A program made the position numbers and the translations under genes. The notes below the pieces were generated by a model. It was not told where the DNA came from, searched no databases, and saw nothing but the letters and a program-made list of their open reading frames with translations. Of a stretch of 40,893 bases of DNA, positions 27,078-35,744 are shown piece by piece (within the stretch, counting starts at the first letter, position 1; each line of letters starts with the position of its first letter). Source of the stretch: Candidatus Wildermuthbacteria bacterium RIFCSPHIGHO2_01_FULL_48_25 (GTDB lineage Bacteria; Patescibacteriota; Minisyncoccia; Minisyncoccales; UBA10102); the NCBI GenBank assembly GCA_001823155.1, contig MHTR01000023.1, positions 1 to 40,893 on the forward strand. Direction: 5' to 3'.

Positions 27078-27686
27078 CTACTGGGTCCATTGGTCGTTGA
27101 GCCCGAATCCGGGCGCTCCGACCTTGGACTGAAGCCCGTGGAAGCCGCCCACCGGGTCGTTGTACACCTCCTGGATGACCGTGTACTGACCCCAAAGCGG
27201 GCTACCCGGACCGGTCCAGACGATCTTCACGAAGTACGTGTAGTGGGCGTCCTGCGTTCCGTCGCCATCTGAGTCGTAGTCGCCCTCATTCTGGTTTGTG
27301 AGCCATCCCAGACTGATACCACCGACAACTCCGTCCACCAGACCACGGTCGAGTTTTCCGTCGCCGTCACAGTCAACGTTGGCTAGCCAGGCATCGCTCC
27401 ACTTCATGATCAGACTGTCGTCTGCGAAGTCGCTGGTGTCGTTCCCGATGACGCGGTCAAAGGCGTCGTAGGTGCCGACGAACAGATGAGCCTGGTAGTT
27501 GTACCCGTACTGGTCAAATCCAACCTGCACGGGATTGCCGGCGTTGTCGCTGATGGTGCCACCCTGAATAGTGGCGCATCCGACATTGGGCCCTCCTCTT
27601 GCGAGCACGCTGGGAGCTCCAAGGAGCCCCACTGTCAGAACAAGTGCCAGTATCAGAAACCAGAACCCGAAACGAAACTTCTTCAT
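27078..27686 (-). CDS. Secreted hypothetical protein with Ca-binding-like DxDxDG loops
   Basis: Signal peptide MKKFRFGFWFLILALVLTVGLLGAPSVLA; motifs DCDGDGKLD and DYDSDGDGTQD; TTGACA-N17-TAATAT upstream. Confidence 0.75.
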   Translation of the reverse strand: MKKFRFGFWFLILALVLTVGLLGAPSVLARGGPNVGCATIQGGTISDNAGNPVQVGFDQYGYNYQAHLFVGTYDAFDRVIGNDTSDFADDSLIMKWSDAWLANVDCDGDGKLDRGLVDGVVGGISLGWLTNQNEGDYDSDGDGTQDAHYTYFVKIVWTGPGSPLWGQYTVIQEVYNDPVGGFHGLQSKVGAPGFGLNDQWTQ

Positions 27687-27778
27687 ATCCCCCTATCCTT
27701 CCTAAATGGCCCGCACCTATATTACAAGGAAACCAGTCTTCTGTCAAAAGTCTGCTAAGGAAATATACTCAACAAAAC

Positions 27779-27810
27779 AAAAAACCACCGCATAGCGCGA
27801 TGGTTTTTTG
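27779..27810 (-). terminator. Intrinsic terminator of cspA
   Basis: AAAACCA...TGGTTTT inverted repeat with A/T runs. Confidence 0.75.
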
Positions 27811-27823
27811 TTAGAACTGCGTG

Positions 27824-28021
27824 TTAGGCTCGTGTCACGTTCTGGGCGCTTGGTCCTTTCTCTCCGTCAACGACGTCGAAAGAAACGCTGTCACCCACTT
27901 TGAGCTCTTCGTACGTCACGCCGCTCAAATCTTTGGAATGGAAGAAAAGATCCTTTGCTTCGCCTTCGCGGGCAATGAATCCAAACCCCCTATCCGTAAG
28001 TGTCTTGATTGTTCCTGTCAT
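27824..28021 (-). CDS. cspA: Cold shock protein
   Basis: MTGTIKTLTDRGFGFIAREGEAKDLFFHSKDLSG..., RNP1/RNP2 motifs. Long leader after TTGACA-N17-TAGTAT. Confidence 0.95.
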   Translation of the reverse strand: MTGTIKTLTDRGFGFIAREGEAKDLFFHSKDLSGVTYEELKVGDSVSFDVVDGEKGPSAQNVTRA

Positions 28022-28122
28022 AGGTTTACGTTCAATGTTATGTTATCTTGCTTTTCTTCAGAAACCCGACCCCGTCTCTTAGTCTTCAAGCATATGGATA
28101 CTACCATACATATTATACCCTG

Positions 28123-29271
28123 TCAAGGTTTTCTTAAATATTCCTTCCCCTTGAGCTGTTCAGGCAGTAAATCTTCTTTAGTATATTTCTCATAGTCTTT
28201 CCCATACTCCAGCTCTTCCATAAGCTTGGTTGGAGCATTTCTCAATTTCAAGGGAACAGGCAGGTTGCCGTATTCTTTCACATCACCCGCGGCTTTGAAA
28301 TACGCGTCATACGCGCTCCTGTCTTTTTTGCACTGGCACAAGTACGCGACTCCGTGCGCGAGGTTTATGGCGCACTCGGGCAGGCCTATTATCTCAACCG
28401 CGCGAAAAACCCCGTTGGCAACAACAAGAGCGGTTGGCTGGGCTAAACCAATGTCTTCTGAAGCAAAGATAACCATTCTTCGTGCTATGAACTTCGGGTC
28501 TTCTCCCGCGTCTATCATTCGGGCCAGATAATACAGGGCCGCGTTGGGCTGTGACGCTCTCATGCTCTTAATAAAAGCTGAAATGGTGTTGTAGTGCTCC
28601 TCGCCCTTTTTGTCATAGCGCAGGAACTTTGCCTGGAGCGTATCTTTGAGTGTCTCTAATGTAATCGTACCGTACAGTTCTTTGGTATTCTCAAGCATTG
28701 AAATCGCTTGTCTCGCGTCTCCGTTTGCCATGGCAACGAGCCAGTCTGTAGCGGTCTTGTCGAGCTTAAACCCCGTCTGCTTTATTACTTTTGCCATTTC
28801 CGCGCCTGAAAGTTCGTTGAGCACGAACACCCTGCAACGCGAGAGCAAAGGAGAAATGACCTCAAAGCTCGGGTTTTCGGTTGTGGCTCCAACCAATGTT
28901 ATTTCCCCAGTTTCAACATATGGCAAAAGAAAATCCTGCTGGGCTTTGTTGAACCTGTGTATCTCGTCTAAAAACAGTACCTTTGGCCGTGCTACTTGCC
29001 CTGAGCCTGTCGAAGGGTCCTGCACGATCTTCTTAATGTCTGCTTTGCCCGCTGATACCGCGGAAAGCTCATAAAGTTTCGCGTTAAGACTCTTTGCGTA
29101 TATCTTTGCCAGGGTTGTTTTGCCAGAACCCGGCGGGCCCCACAGAATAAAGGAAAATAAGTGTTTTTGGGCAATGGCAACATTCAAGGGCTTACCTTCC
29201 CCTACCAGATGTTCCTGGCCAAAAAACTCTTTTAAGCTCTTTGGCCTTATCTTTGAAGCTAAGGGTTCCAT
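28123..29271 (-). CDS. rarA: Replication-associated recombination protein A (MgsA/RarA AAA+ ATPase)
   Basis: MEPLASKIRPKSLKEFFGQEHLVG, GPPGSGKTTLAKI, LFLDEIHRFNKAQQD, GATTENPSFEVISPLLSRCRVF. Confidence 0.95.
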   Translation of the reverse strand: MEPLASKIRPKSLKEFFGQEHLVGEGKPLNVAIAQKHLFSFILWGPPGSGKTTLAKIYAKSLNAKLYELSAVSAGKADIKKIVQDPSTGSGQVARPKVLFLDEIHRFNKAQQDFLLPYVETGEITLVGATTENPSFEVISPLLSRCRVFVLNELSGAEMAKVIKQTGFKLDKTATDWLVAMANGDARQAISMLENTKELYGTITLETLKDTLQAKFLRYDKKGEEHYNTISAFIKSMRASQPNAALYYLARMIDAGEDPKFIARRMVIFASEDIGLAQPTALVVANGVFRAVEIIGLPECAINLAHGVAYLCQCKKDRSAYDAYFKAAGDVKEYGNLPVPLKLRNAPTKLMEELEYGKDYEKYTKEDLLPEQLKGKEYLRKP

Positions 29272-29308
29272 GAAGCTATGGTACCCCTGAACAAACGCAA
29301 ATAAAAGA

Positions 29309-29328
29309 GGGACGAGGTTAGTCGTCCC
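29309..29328 (-). terminator. Intrinsic terminator, copy 1
   Basis: GGGACGAGGTTAGTCGTCCC followed on the minus strand by TCTTTTATTT. Confidence 0.75.
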
Positions 29329-29334
29329 AGGACG

Positions 29335-29691
29335 TTAGTTCCACTGCGCGTTTCGCGCGCCAGGTGGTGCTGAAGACATTGGAACCATAGTGAGGTACAG
29401 CCATTGAAGATCTTCGGGGTCAAAATCCTCTATGTCCCGTGTTCGAACGATGTAGTCTACGGTTGCCTTTCCGTAAACCGTGTCGAGCTCTGCGTGGAAC
29501 AAAATGCCGAAAATGGCGCCGAAACCAGCTGTCTTGGACTGGGTTTCGACCACTCCCTCAAGGTCATCGGTGACAACACGAACCCTTCCTTTGTTTTCCC
29601 TATACATGGAACAAGCAGTCCTGAATAGGAACGTGCGCATCTCGCTGGTCAGATTTGCTCCGCCCACGGTGAAACAGAATATTTTGTGCAC
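29335..29691 (-). CDS. Hypothetical protein (GTG start)
   Basis: 118 aa; GGGGGTG SD; TTGACT-N16-TACACT upstream. Confidence 0.65.
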   Translation of the reverse strand: MHKIFCFTVGGANLTSEMRTFLFRTACSMYRENKGRVRVVTDDLEGVVETQSKTAGFGAIFGILFHAELDTVYGKATVDYIVRTRDIEDFDPEDLQWLYLTMVPMSSAPPGARNAQWN

Positions 29692-29765
29692 TCAACACCC
29701 CCATTCACGCACAAGAAGCTAGGGGTAGTGTAACGAAATTGAAAAGAAAGTCAAGCAAATAAAAT

Positions 29766-29785
29766 GGGACGAGGTTAGTCGTCCC
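29766..29785 (-). terminator. Intrinsic terminator, copy 2 (identical stem-loop to 29309-29328)
   Basis: GGGACGAGGTTAGTCGTCCC then ATTTTATTT on the minus strand. Confidence 0.75.
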
Positions 29786-29969
29786 TGTTGGTTGCGTCTG
29801 CGCGCTGCACGTCGGGGCTGTTGCAGTCGGGGCATACCAGGTCGTGGCAGCCCGAAGGCGAGGGCTGAAAATCTTCTGGGTGCGCCGTGAAGCCGCAAGC
29901 ACTGCACACTGCTTTTGGGCCTTGCTGAACGGTTTCAGTCGGCAACTCGCTCGTCTCCTTCTGACGCAT
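29775..29969 (-). CDS. Small zinc-ribbon protein
   Basis: MRQKETSELPTETVQQGPKAVCSACGFTAHPEDFQPSPSGCHDLVCPDCNSPDV: two CxxC knuckles. Start uncertain. Confidence 0.55.
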   Translation of the reverse strand: MRQKETSELPTETVQQGPKAVCSACGFTAHPEDFQPSPSGCHDLVCPDCNSPDVQRADATNRDD

Positions 29970-30117
29970 CGCCCGCCAGTACAACATTCACGCTGCCGCA
30001 GTCGGGACATTCGAGCATGTCGCCATTGACCGTGAAAATGGGAAGGAAAGAGCTGACAGAAGCAGTATGTGAACAGTCGTAACACGTTGCGCTTGGGAGC
30101 TCATCGAGCATAACCAT
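29935..30117 (-). CDS. Small zinc-ribbon protein
   Basis: MVMLDELPSATCYDCSHTASVSSFLPIFTVNGDMLECPDCGSVNVV; SD AGGAGG; TTGACA-N16-TACAGT upstream. Confidence 0.65.
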   Translation of the reverse strand: MVMLDELPSATCYDCSHTASVSSFLPIFTVNGDMLECPDCGSVNVVLAGDASEGDERVAD

Positions 30118-30278
30118 GGCCTGCCTCCTGTGGTTTTATCTACTGTATCTAGCCAGCATACTTTGTCAACTAAAGCTTGACTTTTAGTCTAATTGTTTTA
30201 TAGTTACGGTACTTCTTTACGTTCAATAAGAAGCTGTTTTTTGACAATTGAAGCAAAGTACGAAGAAAGGAGGCGCAT

Positions 30279-31970
30279 GTGTCGGTATCGCTCGTTCCCG
30301 TTGAATCGTTTTTTAGCCTCGCAAAAGCTGCAGAACTGTGGGATGAAACCACTCTCGGCAACAAGACCTTCCGCGAACAGATTACGGAGCGCGCAGAGCT
30401 GAACAGGCGCCTTCAAAACGTCCTGGACTCTCTGCCCCGGCCGGATATTCCTCTTGAAACCGCAATCGACCAAGGACACCTCACCGAAGAGCAGGCAGCA
30501 GGCCTGTACTCGTCCCTGAGCGGCTTACTGTCTGAACGTGACTACAGACGGCTTGTCTTGTACTTTCCTTTTGAGCTCATGCCAAAAAAGGCATGGCGTG
30601 CTCCAGGGGAAAAACTCAAGCAGGCTGTGGAACAATTCAGGCATGCGTATATGGAGGCATGGAAAAGCCTTCTCTCGGCGCATGACGTGCGCGCAAACTT
30701 TACCGATGGCGACGTGCTTGAGATAGAGTTGCGCGAAAGCGATCTGCCCCGCGTGGTAAAAGCTGCTCACCTCATTCCAGTACTCATTGAAAAAGGCTGG
30801 ATGACGGTTGAGGACGCAGAAAGACTCGCGAAAGAAATCAAAGACCAAACTTTGCGAGACAGCGTTGCTGACGCGCTTTCAGCTGTTCGGGGCACACTCA
30901 AACCAGAGCAGCCCGAAGCAGTAAAAAACACCGCGCCTATCACCGAAAAACGCGCGGCGTGGCTGAAAAAGCGTGAGCGCGAAGAGGCAGTTGATGCCTT
31001 GAGCGAACACGTAAGCAAACTGATTATCCAGGGCAAACGTGCGGACGCAAGCCAGGAAGTGCTGACTGAAGGAATCAGGAAAACGGTTGAGTCAATTGCC
31101 GCAGTCGACCTCGAAAAAGCGCGCGCGCTGTACGCGCAGCACAGGGCAACCCTGCTGAAGCTCTGGGAAAGCGATTCCTCTGACGTAAAGGATGCTCTCG
31201 TAAAGACTTTTCGCCGGTTCTGCCACCTCGGCATTGTCGACGAAAAACAACTTGCAGAACTCAACATCGCTCGCCCGAAGCTGGAAGGACCATTCTCCGA
31301 AAACCTGAACTTCATCACGAACCTGGTTGACATGCATGGGATGGTTTCGTCCATTGAATCAACGCGCGAACTATCCAACCTCATCTACCCCGTGGTTCTC
31401 GTGTATGGTTCCCGTCTGAATGGATACGGCACGCGGAACTCAGACATTGATGTCGCGGTGTTTGTGAGGCCAGGAACACCCTTTGTAATCCGACAAAGGC
31501 TGCAGGAACTCCTCGCGCGAACCTTCAGCCATGTGCTCATCCCAAACGTGGTTGAGTTCTGGCTCGAGGAAAGAAATGGATTGCTTAGGGTTCGGGATTT
31601 TGAAAGCCCTGACGTGTCGCTGGGAGAAAGCTACTGGACACACGCCCTGTTCGGAGCCGCGTGGATAGGGCCAAAGCCCGTCATACGCGAGCTCTGCCTA
31701 CGACTGCTGCTTCCCTACCTCTCTGACACAAGCGGCACGCTCCACAGACAGAACGCGCGAAGGCTGTATCTTGAGAGCCTTGAAAGCGCTTCCCTGCAGT
31801 ACCGGCTCATGCACAACGGGTACGAAAGATTCTTCGCCCGCTACGGCGCGCCGTACCCCGACAGCGTTGACGGCAAGAGCGCCTTCTGGGATTCAGGCTA
31901 CAGGTGGCTCGCGACAAAGCTCTTTTTGAGCAAGGTCTTTCTGCCCAAACTCCCTGCTCCCCTAATATAA
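30279..31970 (+). CDS. Large protein with MNT/Pol-beta-type nucleotidyltransferase domain
   Basis: VVLVYGSRLNGYGTRNSDIDVAVFV (GSxxxG...SDIDVAV); SD AAAGGAGG before GTG; TTGACT-N16-TATAGT promoter. Confidence 0.75.
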   Translation: MSVSLVPVESFFSLAKAAELWDETTLGNKTFREQITERAELNRRLQNVLDSLPRPDIPLETAIDQGHLTEEQAAGLYSSLSGLLSERDYRRLVLYFPFELMPKKAWRAPGEKLKQAVEQFRHAYMEAWKSLLSAHDVRANFTDGDVLEIELRESDLPRVVKAAHLIPVLIEKGWMTVEDAERLAKEIKDQTLRDSVADALSAVRGTLKPEQPEAVKNTAPITEKRAAWLKKREREEAVDALSEHVSKLIIQGKRADASQEVLTEGIRKTVESIAAVDLEKARALYAQHRATLLKLWESDSSDVKDALVKTFRRFCHLGIVDEKQLAELNIARPKLEGPFSENLNFITNLVDMHGMVSSIESTRELSNLIYPVVLVYGSRLNGYGTRNSDIDVAVFVRPGTPFVIRQRLQELLARTFSHVLIPNVVEFWLEERNGLLRVRDFESPDVSLGESYWTHALFGAAWIGPKPVIRELCLRLLLPYLSDTSGTLHRQNARRLYLESLESASLQYRLMHNGYERFFARYGAPYPDSVDGKSAFWDSGYRWLATKLFLSKVFLPKLPAPLI

Positions 31971-31972
31971 CG

Positions 31973-32002
31973 ACCGTTAGTTCCCAGCTAACGGTTTTTT
32001 GT
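31973..32002 (+). terminator. Intrinsic terminator
   Basis: ACCGTTAG-ttccca-CTAACGGTTTTTTG. Confidence 0.85.
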
Positions 32003-32007
32003 TTAGA

Positions 32008-32041
32008 AATAAAAGGGGCCAAGCATTCGTATGCTTGGCCC
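32008..32041 (-). terminator. Intrinsic terminator of the 32069-36572 operon
   Basis: Minus strand GGGCCAAGCAT-acga-ATGCTTGGCCC then CTTTTATTT. Confidence 0.85.
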
Positions 32042-32068
32042 TGCCCGTTCCTTTTACGGGCTAAAGAA

Positions 32069-33205
32069 CTAGATGCGCCCCTTCCGATCGGCGCCAATGC
32101 CGCTTGGCATTCTGCCGCCTGCGTAGCTGTTGCTCAGCTGATCCCAGGGGATCTGGGAGCCGAGCATGTACAGGGCACCGAAGTACTGGAGCTCTTCGTT
32201 GCCCGCCGGCTGGTCCTTGACGCCCATGATAGAGAGGACGAAACGCGTCAGGTTGTTCTCGAGCCGTGGGTAGGTGGCTGAAACCGCCACTCCCAGCTGC
32301 TTGAGCATCTGCTCGCGATTCGCGGCGCCGATCATGCCGGGCAATCGAGGGTTCTCCAGAGCTTCCTTGACCTTGACTGCGTCGTAGGCGAGGGCGGCTG
32401 CGATCTGCACGCCGGTTCCCGCGAACACCCTATTGATGGCATCTGCGACTGCGTCAGCATGGTCGCGCAGCACTCCGGTTTCTGGCGGCGATATCATGCC
32501 CGGAGGTATGACGTTCCCGCCACCAGAGCTGGCCATGAGAACGCTCATCATCATGGCCGGATTCGCAGCACCCTGCATCCAGGCCGACTGCCACGAACGC
32601 AGCTGCTCAAAGAAGGCGGCGATCGCGGGCCAGAGATGTTCGTCAACTCGGCCGAGCAACTGCTTTCTCCTGGTCTCGGTCACGTAGTTGCCGTCGAAAC
32701 CCTCGAGGGCCTCGAAGATCTCGGCGTAGTTGCGGCGCGTCATGTCTCGGCGAAGCTTGAAGAACGCGGGGTCAACCTGTTCGTCGTTCTCGTCGGCGAA
32801 TCGTTCCATGGCCTTCACCAGAAGGTTAAGAACATCGAAGAGTCCCACGCGAGACGCAAGCGCCGCGCGAACCGCCGAGATGACACTCGACTGGTCAACC
32901 TTGAGAACACCTCCGGCCTTGAGCGCCTCGAGCCACGAGCTGTCGCTCGGAACTGCCGGAAGCACCGCATCGAACGAAACAGCCACTGCGGCTGTTTCGC
33001 TTGCGGGCCGGGCCGGCGCGAGTGCCGAGACCAACTTCCTTGCCGGCAGCTTTTTCATTCCAGCTGCAACAAGATCGTCCTCGGTCAAGCCGGCCAGATC
33101 TTCCACTGTCGAAGCGCCCAGGTCTGTTTTGATCTTTTCGATCACGTCAACCGGCACGCCTAGTTCCTCCAGCCTGCTCTTTACCTGGTCCGTATCTACT
33201 GCCAC
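32069..33205 (-). CDS. Unknown protein: N-terminal HhH/SAM-like segment plus helical body
   Basis: VKSRLEELGVPVDVIEKIKTDLGASTVEDLAGLTEDDLVAAGMKKLPARKLVSAL; SD GGAAGGAG before GTG. Confidence 0.7.
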   Translation of the reverse strand: MAVDTDQVKSRLEELGVPVDVIEKIKTDLGASTVEDLAGLTEDDLVAAGMKKLPARKLVSALAPARPASETAAVAVSFDAVLPAVPSDSSWLEALKAGGVLKVDQSSVISAVRAALASRVGLFDVLNLLVKAMERFADENDEQVDPAFFKLRRDMTRRNYAEIFEALEGFDGNYVTETRRKQLLGRVDEHLWPAIAAFFEQLRSWQSAWMQGAANPAMMMSVLMASSGGGNVIPPGMISPPETGVLRDHADAVADAINRVFAGTGVQIAAALAYDAVKVKEALENPRLPGMIGAANREQMLKQLGVAVSATYPRLENNLTRFVLSIMGVKDQPAGNEELQYFGALYMLGSQIPWDQLSNSYAGGRMPSGIGADRKGRI

Positions 33206-33220
33206 TGTCGCTCTCCTTCC

Positions 33221-34606
33221 TTACCTGCACACCTTGTCTTGCTCGGTTGGTCCGAATGAAACCATTCGGACTGGCACTCCCAATGCTCCATTGAGAACGT
33301 TTGCGCAGAGCGAGTATAGCTCGTCGCGCCCGGCCTCAGACGGAATCTCGAGAGTGGTGACTATGGGCTTAGAAGCCAAAACCTGCTTACCCAAACGTTC
33401 CTGGTACTCGAGGTGCTCTTCGTCTTCTCCTCCTTTGACGTTCAGCGCTCCCTTCTCTGTGAAGTACTCGGGATTCTCGGCGTTCGCGTAGCGATCGCAA
33501 AGATCCCACCTTTTATTGGCCATGATCTGGTCGAACCAGGTAACAGCCAACCCGTTGAAGGCCTCTGAACCTCCGCAGGCCTCTATGGCGTAGCGGAGCA
33601 GAACAAGATCAAGGGGGCCAACGCGCACTTTTCCTTGGTACCGGTTCTCTTCTTTGTGGCTGCCAGGCAGCAGGCTTTCGGCCATAGCTGCGTCTGCAGT
33701 TGGAAGAGGCCCGGCACCGTGGCGAATGGCGTAGGCCCGGAACACACCGATGCTCACCGTTTCTTCGCCATATCCAGCCTCTCTGAGCATTGCTTTTGCA
33801 AAGCGCGGCAGCGTTCGGATTGCGCTGGTATGGGGGTGGAAACCGCGGTAGCGATCCGTGAGCACCCCATGCGAGCTTTCGACCACGACCACGCCGTCTC
33901 GAGAAAGGATCTCTCGCTCGAGATACTCGCGGTCAACGATCGTAGCTTGCCGGGATACTTCTTTGAATTGCTCCGCGCAGTAGCTCAGGAAGTCGTCGTC
34001 GTACAGACGGCCGACTTCCAGTTTTACCTGGTGAAGGTCATGAGGAAGAAACTCAGGGATCATGCTTGTGGTGTCGCGCCGCACCTGTTCTCGAATTGCA
34101 ACAAGCCGGTCTCTGATATCGAGCCGCGAAAGGTCGCGAACCCGAATCGTCAAACCTGGGTGCCGCTCCGAATAGCGATACGCCTCACCTACTCCTGTGC
34201 CGATCGTACCGCGGGGGTTCTTGCCCCGCGCCATTTCTTTGAGGCGCGAAGCAATCCCGTGGTACGGCGTGGCACAGAGCACGTCCCTGTCTACCGTGAG
34301 CATGCTGAAGGGATCGTGAATCCCGTGTTCGTACCGAAGCGCGCTGGCTTCGTTCAGCAAACCCACAGGGGAAGCCACCATGCGAGGAGAAAGATACGTC
34401 CTTACTCCTTCGAATGTGCCACAGCCCCATTGGCTGAATGCAAAGCGTTCACCCCTTGAGGTGCAAACGCCGTGGCTTCCCTGAGCTCCTCCGACCTTCA
34501 CAACGGTGTGGGCACGCATCATTGTTGTGATTTTGTGCACCACACCGCCTTTGCCGCCGTCACCCGGACCAAGATCGGTGACGGTGTATACTTTTTTCAC
34601 CGCCAC
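33221..34606 (-). CDS. Divergent adenylosuccinate synthetase (PurA) superfamily protein
   Basis: Collinear with PurA motifs: GPGDGGKGGVVH, VGGAQGSHGV, GTIGTGVGEAY, VVVESSHGVLTDRYRGFHPHTSAI, AYAIRHGAGPLPT, SFGPTEQDK. Confidence 0.75.
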   Translation of the reverse strand: MAVKKVYTVTDLGPGDGGKGGVVHKITTMMRAHTVVKVGGAQGSHGVCTSRGERFAFSQWGCGTFEGVRTYLSPRMVASPVGLLNEASALRYEHGIHDPFSMLTVDRDVLCATPYHGIASRLKEMARGKNPRGTIGTGVGEAYRYSERHPGLTIRVRDLSRLDIRDRLVAIREQVRRDTTSMIPEFLPHDLHQVKLEVGRLYDDDFLSYCAEQFKEVSRQATIVDREYLEREILSRDGVVVVESSHGVLTDRYRGFHPHTSAIRTLPRFAKAMLREAGYGEETVSIGVFRAYAIRHGAGPLPTADAAMAESLLPGSHKEENRYQGKVRVGPLDLVLLRYAIEACGGSEAFNGLAVTWFDQIMANKRWDLCDRYANAENPEYFTEKGALNVKGGEDEEHLEYQERLGKQVLASKPIVTTLEIPSEAGRDELYSLCANVLNGALGVPVRMVSFGPTEQDKVCR

Positions 34607-34620
34607 CTCTCATCTCCTTC

Positions 34621-35742
34621 CTAGAGCCACTTGGGCCCTTCGGGGTCGCCGCTTTCTTCCGAAGGCGCGCCCTCTGAATCGACTTCGCTCGGGTCGATCG
34701 GCCAGACATCGGTCTTTTCCCTGAACAGATCACCCTTTTGCGGCCGCTTGCCAAAGTTGGGCAGAGCTGCCTGGGCGCCTATGGGGATGTTGGCGACAGA
34801 ACGCACGATCCTTTTCGCGTCGTCCCTTTCAACGTTGTTTTCCTGGAGGAACTCCTCAACACTGCTAAGGTCGAGAGTTCCTTCGGTAAGGCCGATGATC
34901 GCAGCCTGCACCTGGGGCAGAAGCTCTGTGCTTGGCAGAACGACCACGCGCTCTGCGCCGAACACTCCTGTCCAGAACCGCGTTGTACTCGGGGCGTCTC
35001 CGACCTGCAGGAAAAAGGCGTGCGCCCGTTTCAGCAGGTCCTGGACAACCTCCATCGTACTCGGCAGGTCACGGGAATCCACCTTGTGGCCGTTCTCGGC
35101 CACTTTTTCGAACACCTCGGGACCGAAAATGCGGCGGAGCTGACTCTCGTCGAGCCAATCGCGGCCCGGCGCGTCCGACACCGTAAAGTCGTACCCCTTG
35201 AGGTCGATCCGAACGATGTACACAGCAGTCAAGAAAGCAGCGCCGAACAATCCATAATGCGGATCTTCGGGCGCATCGCCGCCTGCCCGTTCGGGAACCA
35301 TGAGCGTAAGCTGTTCAACGATTTTTTCGGCCACCATCTCGAACTGCGGCCGGCACAGAACGAACCTGTCTCCTACGTCGCCAAAGATCCCGATCGCGCT
35401 CTGAAGATCGTAGCCAGGCAGCACGCCGCTGCACAGCTCGTAGTCTTTCGGCAGAACGCGAAGGGCAATGTCAACATTGCCACCCATGCTGCCGGTTGTG
35501 TCCACGCGAACTTCTTTTGGTATTGGCGTGCCAACCGTGAGAACCCAGAGGCCGTCTGCTCGCTTTTCGAGTCGCGGCAGCGATCGGCGGATCACGCCGT
35601 AGCCTGCCGGATCGACAAGCGGATTCAACGTGCCAGTTTCACGGGCTACTTGCTCTGCCCGGAACGTCGCGGGGCCACTCTTTGGTACGAATGTTTCAGC
35701 TGCCAGCGAGTAGGCTTCGCGCGAGAACGTTCTCTTTCCCAT
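34621..35742 (-). CDS. von Willebrand factor A domain protein
   Basis: MIDAS-like VRVDTTGSMGGN and GGDAPEDPHYGLFGAA (vWA GGDxPE motif). Confidence 0.7.
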   Translation of the reverse strand: MGKRTFSREAYSLAAETFVPKSGPATFRAEQVARETGTLNPLVDPAGYGVIRRSLPRLEKRADGLWVLTVGTPIPKEVRVDTTGSMGGNVDIALRVLPKDYELCSGVLPGYDLQSAIGIFGDVGDRFVLCRPQFEMVAEKIVEQLTLMVPERAGGDAPEDPHYGLFGAAFLTAVYIVRIDLKGYDFTVSDAPGRDWLDESQLRRIFGPEVFEKVAENGHKVDSRDLPSTMEVVQDLLKRAHAFFLQVGDAPSTTRFWTGVFGAERVVVLPSTELLPQVQAAIIGLTEGTLDLSSVEEFLQENNVERDDAKRIVRSVANIPIGAQAALPNFGKRPQKGDLFREKTDVWPIDPSEVDSEGAPSEESGDPEGPKWL

Positions 35743-35744
35743 GG

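Noticed and set aside
26931-27272. 113-aa plus-strand ORF after the 26908 palindrome
   Set aside because: Runs through a perfect GTTAGACGC-cga-GCGTCTAAC hairpin and the minus-strand terminator, then antisense to the secreted protein; no SD.
32459-33491. Long plus-strand ORFs opposite the PurA/vWA operon (also 33635-34459 and 34738-35826)
   Set aside because: Mirror frames of GC-rich genes on the minus strand, with no motifs or SD; the minus frames have recognisable folds.
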